22,258 nucleotides of DNA from a virus, in IMG/VR virus record IMGVR_UViG_3300024262_000276, positions 1 through 22,258 of that record, one strand, 5' to 3'. Positions 1 through 7,578 of the stretch are shown one piece after another. The notes beneath the pieces are model-generated. The model did no database searches. It was not told the origin of the DNA and worked only from the letters and a program-made list of their open reading frames with translations. A program made the position numbers and the translations under genes. How positions within the stretch are numbered: position 1 is the stretch's first letter; every line of letters begins with the position of its first letter.

Positions 1-2292
1 GAAAGTGCTGAAGTTCGCAGCCGTGAGACGGGCTGCAATGTCGTTGGTAAGGTTCGTCAACGCTGTACCAAGACCGCTGATCTTGGACTGATCCAGCGTT
101 GGAATCTTGCCGGTCGTCAAGACGGGAACCAAGGACTCAAGGATGGAACTACCCATTACTGAGCCACCGAACAGCTTCGTGATGATAGCTGCGGCATCGG
201 CGAGTGCGGCCTGCGCGTCAGCCAAAGCGGTGTTCGCCTGAGCGGTAGCCGCATCCGCGTTCAGTTGAGCTTCATACGCCTCGGTGATGTCCTTCATCAC
301 CACATCGTCGTAATACCGAACAGTGCCAATGTTGGTGTTGGAGTGCATCCGAATAAGGAAACGCGCCCTAGTGATTGAATCGTTAGCCGGGACGGTGATA
401 ATTCCCGCCACCTTCGTCCACACACCATTGTGGGCCGTCGAACTGTTCATGCTGAACGAAGATGCAGAATGATACGTCGGCCCGTTGTAAAACTGCACAT
501 ACATCTGCGTCGAACCATCGACAGCGGTGGTGGTGCCGCCGGTTTGGTACTGCCACCATTCGATGTAAAACGTCTGTCCCGGTGTGACATTCGGGTACAC
601 AAGATAACTATTGGTACTGATGAACGTGACATACCTGTCAGCACCGTTGGCGACAAGTTTCGCTGAGTAGGTTCCGGTGCGAGCATAGTCAGTTGAGTAC
701 TCGCTGCCGCCCCACATCCACTGTGTAGTGTCCTCAAACGATGGGTTCGTCGCCATGTTGATGCCACCGATAAGAGACGCATCGTAGGTGACCTTGGTGA
801 CCGCAGCGTCGGCGGTGCCCTTCGTGCTGAACAGGTCGTTCAGCCACGCCGAAACGCTCCCGACACCGAACTTGTTCAAGGCTGCCTGGAAGTTCGCCAA
901 CGCCTGCTGCGCGTCAACCAGGGCAATGTTGGCGTTGCTGCTCGCCGTCGCAGCGACACCCTTCGTGCTGAACAGATCGTCCAGCCACGCCGTCACATCA
1001 GCCGAACCGAACTTCGTAAACGCAGCCTGCCAGCGGTCGAACAGTTCGGTGAGGTCAATGTCGGTATCGCCAACCCAGCTGAACAAGCTGGTCAGGTCGC
1101 CAGCCAGGCCGGTGATCTTGTCCTGGGCAATAGTGGTAGCCCCAGTGATGGTGGTGGTACCGAAGATCGCGGTGAGGAAGTCATTCCACGCCGTAATACC
1201 CAGCTTGTTGGCAAGCCCAGTCAAGGCTGTCGCTGCATCAGCAAGTGCCGTGTTCGCGTTGCTGGCCAGGGACTCCAACATCGCTTTGAGCGAAGCAAGG
1301 CTGTGGCCGATTCCTGTGCCGCCAGCACCCTGGAAGATCGTATCGACCAGTTGTTGGATCAAGTCCGACAACGCCTGTGTGGCGTTTGTGACGTTCTGCG
1401 CTATCCAGTTTGTCAGGTCTTGCAGTGTGCCGCTGTTCCCGGTGATGGCCTGGACGATCTGGTCGATAACGCCAGACAGGTCAATGTTGGCGATAGCGTC
1501 GATGACGTTGATGCGGAACCAGTCGCGCAGGTCGGTGATCCCACCAACGCCTCCGGTGATGGCTTCCACAATGTCGGCCAGCAGCTTGTCTAGGTTGACC
1601 CCCAAGCTGAGAATCTGATCCAGCACGTTGACGTTCAGCCAAGCAGTAATGTCCGTCAGCGGCCCACGCACCCCGGTGATCGCCTCAACGATGCTTTCCA
1701 GCAAGTCCTGGATAGCAGCCCACAAAGCTGCCGCAGAATCCGTGACGTTGGTCTGAATCCACGCAGTCAGGTCTTGCAGCGTCCCCTGCTGGCCGGTGAT
1801 CGCTTCTACGATCTGGTCGATAACGCCAGACAGGTCAATGTTCTGGATAGCGTTGATGACGTTTGTCTGGAACCACGCCCCCAAGTCGACAAGACCGCCA
1901 CCGACCGCGCCGCCGCTGATCGTGGAGACAATCTGGTCAGTGAGGTTGTTGAGAGCCTGGGTTAGCTCCAACTGGCCGATAAAGTCCAGCAGGCCAGACG
2001 GCAGCAGCCGGTTGGTGATGAAGTCGATGATTGCGGTACCCAGATCAAAGTTCGGGTCGTTGAAGTCGATACCCAAGAAATTGTCCAGGTTGACGAAGAA
2101 CTGCGCCAGTTGACCAAGGCCACCCAGCGAGCCGATGATCGCCTCAACGATGGCCTCGCGCAGCAGATCAAGTAGCCCCTGGATGGCCTCGGTTATATCG
2201 AGAGCCTGATCCCTGATGAACTGCGACGGCGTTAACGCAATCTCGTTTGTTGGATCATGCGTTACCGGAATCCGGCGTAAGTCCACAACCAC
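1..2292 (-). CDS. Minor tail / tail fibre-like protein, 3' end beyond window
   Basis: The frame stays open for 764 codons to the left edge, so the C-terminus is missing. I chose GTG at 2292 because TAGGAG lies 6 nt upstream and overlaps the previous stop. Residues 1 to about 330 are amphipathic repeats with recurring IDLSGVIDQIV, EAITG and LQDLT motifs, probably fibrous. Two copies of a DLFSTKG motif follow near residues 430-500. Residues from about 510 to 660 begin NMATNPSFED and resemble the beta-sandwich carbohydrate-binding modules found in many phage tail proteins. An Ala-rich stretch (ANTALADAQAALADA) follows. Position at the end of the tail block suggests a host-contacting tail-tip or side fibre. 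The fibre and sugar-binding roles are inferred; no receptor can be named. Confidence 0.75.
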   Translation of the reverse strand, partial: MVVDLRRIPVTHDPTNEIALTPSQFIRDQALDITEAIQGLLDLLREAIVEAIIGSLGGLGQLAQFFVNLDNFLGIDFNDPNFDLGTAIIDFITNRLLPSGLLDFIGQLELTQALNNLTDQIVSTISGGAVGGGLVDLGAWFQTNVINAIQNIDLSGVIDQIVEAITGQQGTLQDLTAWIQTNVTDSAAALWAAIQDLLESIVEAITGVRGPLTDITAWLNVNVLDQILSLGVNLDKLLADIVEAITGGVGGITDLRDWFRINVIDAIANIDLSGVIDQIVQAITGNSGTLQDLTNWIAQNVTNATQALSDLIQQLVDTIFQGAGGTGIGHSLASLKAMLESLASNANTALADAATALTGLANKLGITAWNDFLTAIFGTTTITGATTIAQDKITGLAGDLTSLFSWVGDTDIDLTELFDRWQAAFTKFGSADVTAWLDDLFSTKGVAATASSNANIALVDAQQALANFQAALNKFGVGSVSAWLNDLFSTKGTADAAVTKVTYDASLIGGINMATNPSFEDTTQWMWGGSEYSTDYARTGTYSAKLVANGADRYVTFISTNSYLVYPNVTPGQTFYIEWWQYQTGGTTTAVDGSTQMYVQFYNGPTYHSASSFSMNSSTAHNGVWTKVAGIITVPANDSITRARFLIRMHSNTNIGTVRYYDDVVMKDITEAYEAQLNADAATAQANTALADAQAALADAAAIITKLFGGSVMGSSILESLVPVLTTGKIPTLDQSKISGLGTALTNLTNDIAARLTAANFSTF
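1454..1842 (-). repeat. 35-bp exact direct repeat inside the tail fibre gene
   Basis: Positions 1454-1488 and 1808-1842 are identical over 35 bases and lie 354 bp apart, which is exactly 118 codons. They encode the same NIDLSGVIDQIV segment in frame. Similarity continues on both sides with substitutions. This looks like an internal duplication of a repeat module of about 118 residues. Confidence 0.85.
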
Positions 2293-2301
2293 TGGTAGCT
2301 C

Positions 2302-3429
2302 CTAGGGTGCTGCGGAAACGGGCTGAACCATGATGAACAGTTGCGCGTCCTTGGGGTTGAACTGGTACACCCCAGCTAGACCCTCGTTGTAGAGGTTGAC
2401 GTAAACCGTCCCCAGTGGATCGGTGTGCGCGGGGGGTACGACGGCCAGGCCGTTCTCGGGTGTGATCGCGGTGTTGGGTGCCGTTCCGCTGCTGTAATGC
2501 GGAACGATGGTCACGTTGCCGCCACTGTTGCCGAAACCGCGACCGATTAGCGTCCCGGTAACCGGATCGCCAAGTCGAACCTCCGCGCCGATCAGGATGG
2601 GGCTTTCGTCCAACTCCAGCCCAACGGGGTTCACCTGGCCCCACACGATTGGCGTCCAAGGGAAGGTCTGCGGGGGAACAGCGAAGGTGCCGATGGTGGC
2701 GCGCTTGGTGATACCGGAGAAGGACTGGAACGCGGCCTCCGGTACGGAGTACGGCTGCGGAATGACCTCATCCAGCCTGACCGCCTTCCACTTGGGCAGG
2801 CCACCCGTCGTGTACTCGCCGGTAAAGCCCAGCAGGGAACCGGGAGTCGGCGGCACCGCCAGGTCTACGTCAGGACACTGCGCCAAGGCGGACGCTGGCC
2901 CCTGCGGTCCACGCGGAGCCTTGAGCTTGAGATGCCAACTGGGATTTAGCGAAGTACCGCCGGGAACAACCTCGGAAGTCAGCAGCGGATCGTCGGGATC
3001 AAGCAGTTCCACGGTCGGCGTGATGACCGGCACGGGTCCAACCGGCCCCGCGCTACCCATCATCATCCGGCGGTAGGCGGTACCAAACCAGATGTAAGCA
3101 CTGGAACCAATGACCTGGCCATTGCCGTCCAGGTCGTCAATCATCCAGTATTTGCCAATGTCTGCGGTGGTGTCCGTCAGGTTGGTCGGCAAATCGGCAG
3201 GGTCGTCCACAATGGACTTCTGCAAGCGGAGCGCAAACATGCTGTCACCGGCAGGGCCGGGTGCGCCAACAAGCGCATCCATCATCAGCGTGCCCTGGTC
3301 ACCCTGAATCTCAAAGGTGGCCGCGAACATGGCATCGGGGGTGTCCGGTGGCATCACCACCCCGTAGACGGCGGTGTTTACGAGGTAATTACCCAGGTAA
3401 ACCTTCTGCCCAACAGTAGGGACCGTCAT
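2302..3429 (-). CDS. Minor tail protein with collagen-like segments
   Basis: This 375-residue protein sits between tail genes. Short Gly-Pro stretches occur near residue 55 (GAPGPAG), near 126 (GSAGPVGPVP) and near 170 (APRGPQGPA). Collagen-like elements of this kind are common in minor tail proteins of actinophages and probably form short trimeric linkers. The C-terminal half, from about residue 225, is rich in beta-strand-like sequence (TIGTFAVPP, GAEVRLGDP) and ends in AQLFIMVQPVSAAP, consistent with a beta-sandwich head domain. The ATG at 3429 overlaps the preceding stop by 4 nt (ATGA). The exact position in the virion is unknown. Confidence 0.75.
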   Translation of the reverse strand: MTVPTVGQKVYLGNYLVNTAVYGVVMPPDTPDAMFAATFEIQGDQGTLMMDALVGAPGPAGDSMFALRLQKSIVDDPADLPTNLTDTTADIGKYWMIDDLDGNGQVIGSSAYIWFGTAYRRMMMGSAGPVGPVPVITPTVELLDPDDPLLTSEVVPGGTSLNPSWHLKLKAPRGPQGPASALAQCPDVDLAVPPTPGSLLGFTGEYTTGGLPKWKAVRLDEVIPQPYSVPEAAFQSFSGITKRATIGTFAVPPQTFPWTPIVWGQVNPVGLELDESPILIGAEVRLGDPVTGTLIGRGFGNSGGNVTIVPHYSSGTAPNTAITPENGLAVVPPAHTDPLGTVYVNLYNEGLAGVYQFNPKDAQLFIMVQPVSAAP

Positions 3430-3953
3430 TCATCCTCCTCGGGGCGCGGTGCGTACTTTTCGACTATGCGCGCAGGCTCATCTTCCCACGTCGGCGGTTG
3501 TGGAGTCGCCACCTCGCCATCCCGTACGGCGGCAAGTTTCCTGGTATCCGGCGGCAGCGTCATGTCGTGGGGACTATGTTCGGGCCTAAGCTCCTGCGCC
3601 GCATTGTCCGGTGCGCGGCTATCGACCCAGGTGTAAGCATCCTCGTAACCAGCACTGGGGACGTGCCGCTTCTTGATGTACTTGTTGCCGCTTCGCCGCC
3701 AGCCGTGCAAGGTCAGGGTGTACGCAATGGCCAGGTTGGTCAGCGGCATCATGGTCAGGTCGTGGACGTTGCCGTCTGCATCCGACACGAACTTGAGGTC
3801 GTCCAGCATCTCCAAGTACGCCTTCTGGACTTCCAGCATTTGGTAGGCACGCCGCTTTTCCTCGCCAGTGAGGTTGGCTTCCTTGATGGCCTGCGAGGTT
3901 AGCTCGCCGTCTGGGCCAAACGAGAACCGAGGCTTGTCTTGCTGCACCACCAC
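3426..3953 (-). CDS. Hypothetical protein of the minor tail block
   Basis: This 175-residue protein has no domain I can name with certainty. The N-terminal half is predicted helical (EEKRRAYQMLEVQKAYLEML) and contains RFSFGPDG. The C-terminal half is polar and Pro/Glu-rich, ending RPEEDE, and is probably disordered. Similar small proteins occur in the minor tail region of actinophages, so a structural or assembly role is inferred from position. The start is uncertain: three consecutive GTG codons lie at 3953, 3950 and 3947. The only weak ribosome site (TTAGAG) is best spaced for the third. Insertion of the HNH gene just upstream may have disturbed the original leader. Confidence 0.6.
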   Translation of the reverse strand: MVVQQDKPRFSFGPDGELTSQAIKEANLTGEEKRRAYQMLEVQKAYLEMLDDLKFVSDADGNVHDLTMMPLTNLAIAYTLTLHGWRRSGNKYIKKRHVPSAGYEDAYTWVDSRAPDNAAQELRPEHSPHDMTLPPDTRKLAAVRDGEVATPQPPTWEDEPARIVEKYAPRPEEDE

Positions 3954-3986
3954 ACTCTAACGACAGCTTGCACGAAAGCGCAGGCG

Positions 3987-4574
3987 CTAGCCGTATCGCG
4001 TGTCCCGACCTTGGGCAAGCTGCCGGTCTACACAGACGGTGCAGTACCGCTGCCGAACAGACCCATCAGCGTTGAAACGGATTCCATCGAACTGGTGTCC
4101 CTGCGGGCAGTGCGTCCTTGCTTCGCGCTGCCTATCCTTCTTAGCGCGGTTGTGCATCTTTTGACACTGACTGCATGTGCGCTGCTTGCCGTTGTGGCCA
4201 TCGAACTGATGACCGTTCTTGCAGTGGATCTTGCGCGCATGCTGATGAGTTCCATGCCGCACGCGGTCATAGTTGTCCTCCGAGGCCGTTCCCCAGGATA
4301 GATTTTCCAGCCTGTTGTCTAGCGAGTTCCCATTGAGATGCCGACACTGCCGCCCCTCTGGACGAGGCCCAACAAACGTCTCTAGGACTAACTGGTGGAC
4401 GTAGTGGCGGCGGAACCTTTGATAGACAGGTCCGCGCTTCTTGGTGGCGAAGGAGTGGGGCCGAATTACCGCCCTGGTGGCAGACCACCGGAGGACTCCC
4501 ATATCGGAAATCTCGATGCCGTCATAACAAGTGGGTCTCCACACCGTCATGACTAACACGGTACCATGCCCCAC
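3987..4574 (-). CDS. HNH homing endonuclease, NUMOD4-like with two zinc ribbons
   Basis: This is a free-standing intron-less HNH endonuclease of 195 residues. Residues 11-30 (VWRP..YDGIEISDMGVLRW) match the NUMOD4 pattern of homing enzymes. The HNH core spans about 59-95: H60 in VHQLVLETFVG, then CRHLNG (77-82), DNRLENL and SWG. Two CxxGH...CxxC modules follow, C118/H122/C134/C137 and C156/H160/C178/C181, likely zinc ribbons for DNA contact. It lies between two tail genes, with gaps of 6 and 33 nt, as selfish endonucleases often do. I took GTG 4574 because GAAGG lies 3 nt upstream. ATG 4550, just before the NUMOD4 motif, is possible but lacks a ribosome site. Confidence 0.88.
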   Translation of the reverse strand: MGHGTVLVMTVWRPTCYDGIEISDMGVLRWSATRAVIRPHSFATKKRGPVYQRFRRHYVHQLVLETFVGPRPEGRQCRHLNGNSLDNRLENLSWGTASEDNYDRVRHGTHQHARKIHCKNGHQFDGHNGKQRTCSQCQKMHNRAKKDRQREARTHCPQGHQFDGIRFNADGSVRQRYCTVCVDRQLAQGRDTRYG

Positions 4575-4580
4575 TAACCT

Positions 4581-6515
4581 TCAGCCAAATATAGTGCCTT
4601 CTCCCAAAAATGCGCCCAGGAGCGACCACACTGCGGCCATCGTCTTGAACGCCGCATTGAACGGGTCGTCACGATCCCTGTCGTCACCAATGGCCAAGGC
4701 CATGGTCAGCGGCCTACCAGGGCCGTACTCCCGCTTGATCCCACTCAACTGGTCTACGTAGATCACCAGTTCTTCCTCAAACCCCAGCCGGTCACCCAGC
4801 CGGAAATCCACGTCAGCCAGCCACGGGTGCCCGTTGACAGTCCTTGCCTTGAACGACGTGTACGGCCTGGTTTTCCAGTTCCCCATTCGCAGGGTGAGCG
4901 CGCTGGCCAGCACATAGGCGGTACCGCCGCCTCGCTCAAAGTGTTCCTGCCACGCCAGGTCCCCCGACTGCCTGGCGCGGATCGGATCAGTGAACCGCTG
5001 CCACGCAAAAAGCACGTTGTCGAGCTGTCCCTGATAGAGGTTGTCGAGACCCGGCGAGCCAGGTAACTGCGTCTGACCACTGACGTTGGCCAGCCAAATG
5101 TTGATGACCTGGCTCAATTGGGCCAGGCCGTACCGGATCGCAAACGTCTGGGCCTGGTTCACGATGGTTGGGCTGCGGCCACCAGTCATGATGGTCTTTA
5201 CGCCGCCCTTGTGCCACGTCAGGTCGGTACTGGACGCGCCTTCGTACTCCCCGCGCCACCAGATCACCTTGGGGGGGTCGGGTGCCACACCCAACAGCTT
5301 CGATATGAGGTAGGAGCGGTCGTAGCCGCTGGCATCCTCAATGGGCTGGCCATGAAGCGTCTGACCTGCGTCGATGACACCGCCGTTGTCCAAGTTGATG
5401 ACAATGGGGGTGATGAGATTGTCCAGGGTCACGCCAATAAGGTTGAGTGCCCCATCCACCACGGTTCCCGTAGGCCCGGTGATCCCATCGTGATCCTCTA
5501 CCGCGAACACCACGCAATTTCTGTTAGGCCGGGACAGAGCGGCCAGCCGCGAGCCGTCCAGTCCGTCCAGGTCGATACCCATAAACTTGAGGAACTGCGG
5601 CCCCGCCTTGATGAGGTCGGTTAGCTCCGTGTGGGGGCTGTCCTCATCCGTGGTCAGCCAGGTGTAGGCGCGGAACACGCAGCCGGAATCCTTGAGAATA
5701 TCCCCCATGCTGCTATGCCAGTCTGTCCACGTAGCACCCAGTGTTGTCCACCGAGACTGATCTAGCAGCGGGTTTACGAACGCTACCTGCAACGGCCAGT
5801 TCATCGGCAGGAAGTTCCTCAACCCACCCGTGTTCAGCGGGTTGATCCAGCCAGCCGGGTTGAACAGGTTCCCGATCACAGACAGTGGCGGGAAAAAGAC
5901 CCTGGCAAGATTTATGAACATGCTGGCAGATAGCACAGAGCGGGTGGGGCCAGGGAGAATCCACATCTTCGGCAGTTGGACTTCCGGCGCAAAGATGGGG
6001 TTGGCCGCGAACAGCAACCGCTTGGCGTGTTCGCGGTGGCTGACCGCGTAAATCTCAATGGTGTGGACACCCTGCTCGTCCCGCAGCAGATGTATCTCGG
6101 TGATCTTGCCGCCCCACCGGGTACGCCAGTCTGGCTTGGTCGGGTTGGGGTCGATCAGGAGATGCAAGTCCTCCATAACCTTGGTCTGGTGCACCATCCA
6201 GTCAACAAGGTGGTTGTCGTACCGAATGGAGATTCGCGCGCTGCCGGTGTCGTGGGCCAGTTCCTCCCACGACAGCGTGGTTTCGTGGTTTAGCTCCATC
6301 AGCACGTCGAGGTTCTTGTCCCCGATCCGTATGAGTGGCCGCTGCCGACCACCGGCAATGATCGCCTCGCGGCGATTCCACAGGTACCTGTAGGAAGCCA
6401 TCGGTTCCCGTACCGGGTCAGGCTTGCCGTCCTCGGCAAAAGCCGGGAGCAGGCTGGACACCCAGTTCGTAAAGCGCATCGAAGCGTTGCGCTTGGCTTC
6501 CTCAAGGATCGTCAT
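4581..6515 (-). CDS. Minor tail protein, Siphovirus ReqiPepy6 Gp37-like
   Basis: This 644-residue protein has the length, position and composition of the Gp37-like minor tail proteins that follow the distal tail protein in actinophages and probably form the tail hub or tip. Features include a basic N-terminus, a ...RIGDKNLDVLMEL segment, a hydrophobic patch near residues 200-260 (MFINLARVFFPPLSVIGNLF), and a C-terminal region with TYTSFKAR-like beta strands and LGDRLGFEEELVIYVDQLSGI. The frame is open up to 6680. ATG 6515 is preferred because AAGGTAGGG lies just upstream, the previous stop is 4 nt away, and the upstream extension is Cys/Arg-rich noise. A receptor or peptidoglycan role is not shown. 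Confidence 0.8.
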   Translation of the reverse strand: MTILEEAKRNASMRFTNWVSSLLPAFAEDGKPDPVREPMASYRYLWNRREAIIAGGRQRPLIRIGDKNLDVLMELNHETTLSWEELAHDTGSARISIRYDNHLVDWMVHQTKVMEDLHLLIDPNPTKPDWRTRWGGKITEIHLLRDEQGVHTIEIYAVSHREHAKRLLFAANPIFAPEVQLPKMWILPGPTRSVLSASMFINLARVFFPPLSVIGNLFNPAGWINPLNTGGLRNFLPMNWPLQVAFVNPLLDQSRWTTLGATWTDWHSSMGDILKDSGCVFRAYTWLTTDEDSPHTELTDLIKAGPQFLKFMGIDLDGLDGSRLAALSRPNRNCVVFAVEDHDGITGPTGTVVDGALNLIGVTLDNLITPIVINLDNGGVIDAGQTLHGQPIEDASGYDRSYLISKLLGVAPDPPKVIWWRGEYEGASSTDLTWHKGGVKTIMTGGRSPTIVNQAQTFAIRYGLAQLSQVINIWLANVSGQTQLPGSPGLDNLYQGQLDNVLFAWQRFTDPIRARQSGDLAWQEHFERGGGTAYVLASALTLRMGNWKTRPYTSFKARTVNGHPWLADVDFRLGDRLGFEEELVIYVDQLSGIKREYGPGRPLTMALAIGDDRDRDDPFNAAFKTMAAVWSLLGAFLGEGTIFG

Positions 6516-6519
6516 GTCC

Positions 6520-7578
6520 CTACCTTGACCGTTTGTAGCGTTGGGGCAGAAAGGCCGTGATAGTTCCATTCTTCGACGAGTGGTACACCCGCAGCTTGAC
6601 CACAGTCCGTGGCGGAATGTTGAACATGAACCGGCGGTCGAACCGCAGTTGCAGCGGCAGGCCCAGGTTGGCCAAGTCATGCAGGAAGAAGTTCAGCAGC
6701 TTGCTCGACCTGGCGATCTTGAGGAACAAGTTATCCACAGGGTCTTTGGCTGCTGTGAGCGTACGGCGTCCCGGCTCCGTGTCACACAGGTACTCGCCGT
6801 CCTGTGGAGATGTGAACGGCATTGGGACAATCACGTCGCTGTTGTTGTCCTGCAACCCCGCATAGCCGGGGGACACGATGTAGGAGGCGTAGCTGGACAG
6901 GTCGCCACGGTTGGCCAGGACAATAACCCCGGTGTGCATGGGGTCTTTGAATCCTTGACGCTCAACTGGCGCACCGGAATCCTTGGCCTTCCACGTCCGG
7001 TACAGAGCAGGCTTGGTGAAGTACGGACGCTGCGCGAACCACTCCAAATCCCATTGCGATGCGTTGTTACCGAAGCTGGTGCTGTCCATTGCCTGCGGGG
7101 TCGAGACGGTACGCGCAGGCCGCACAGGTATCCACCGCCAGCCCGTGTAACGGGTGTAGAACCCCAACCACCCGTCTCTTTCCTCGTCCTGGCCGCTCCA
7201 CCAGTTCTGCTCGGCCATGCGGTACTGGTACTCCGTCATCTGCGGCGCATGTGAGCCGATCACGACACCCACATTGAACTTGCGCGCACGGACGTTCACG
7301 CGATCAACCTCGGCACCCCAGGAATACGCCGACTCCGTGGTCACCAGATCAAACGGCCAGTTCTGATCCCCGTACACCGACTTGGCCAGCCGAACACCCT
7401 GCCTGCCCTTGGCTGGCCCCGCCAGGTTGAACTGCTTCCCATTCGGCGCGATGTAGAGAATGTGGGTCTGCTCGCCACGCAGGGCGGGAGGAAGCCGGTT
7501 GAAGTCTTTGTACGTCTCCAGCGTGCCCTTTGGCAGATACGTTGTGGTCGTACTGCCGGGAAGAAAGTGCTGCGTCAT
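6520..7578 (-). CDS. Minor tail protein, probably distal tail (Dit-like)
   Basis: The 352-residue protein lies directly after the tape measure gene. In siphoviruses that slot normally holds the distal tail protein, the ring that caps the tail tube and begins the baseplate. The sequence is rich in aromatic residues and beta-strand-like stretches (RKFNVGVVIGS, WRWIPVRPARTV, FMFNIPPRTVVKLRVYHSS). The C-terminal part, which binds the tail tip in known Dit proteins, reads like a small beta domain and ends in PQRYKRSR. ATG 7578 overlaps the tape measure stop by 4 nt. Function is inferred mainly from gene order. Confidence 0.72.
   Translation of the reverse strand: MTQHFLPGSTTTTYLPKGTLETYKDFNRLPPALRGEQTHILYIAPNGKQFNLAGPAKGRQGVRLAKSVYGDQNWPFDLVTTESAYSWGAEVDRVNVRARKFNVGVVIGSHAPQMTEYQYRMAEQNWWSGQDEERDGWLGFYTRYTGWRWIPVRPARTVSTPQAMDSTSFGNNASQWDLEWFAQRPYFTKPALYRTWKAKDSGAPVERQGFKDPMHTGVIVLANRGDLSSYASYIVSPGYAGLQDNNSDVIVPMPFTSPQDGEYLCDTEPGRRTLTAAKDPVDNLFLKIARSSKLLNFFLHDLANLGLPLQLRFDRRFMFNIPPRTVVKLRVYHSSKNGTITAFLPQRYKRSR

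Noticed and set aside
788-1618. 276-codon plus-strand open frame in the left part
   Set aside because: It is antisense to the continuous tail fibre frame. Its repeats are only the mirror of the fibre repeats.
1454-1842. Possible CRISPR or mobile-element repeat
   Set aside because: There are only two copies, spaced by exact codons and in frame within one protein gene, so it is an internal coding duplication.
6516-6680. Upstream extension of the Gp37-like minor tail gene
   Set aside because: The added residues are Cys/Arg/Ser-rich and overlap the end of the previous gene. ATG 6515 has a good ribosome site and a 4-nt gap.
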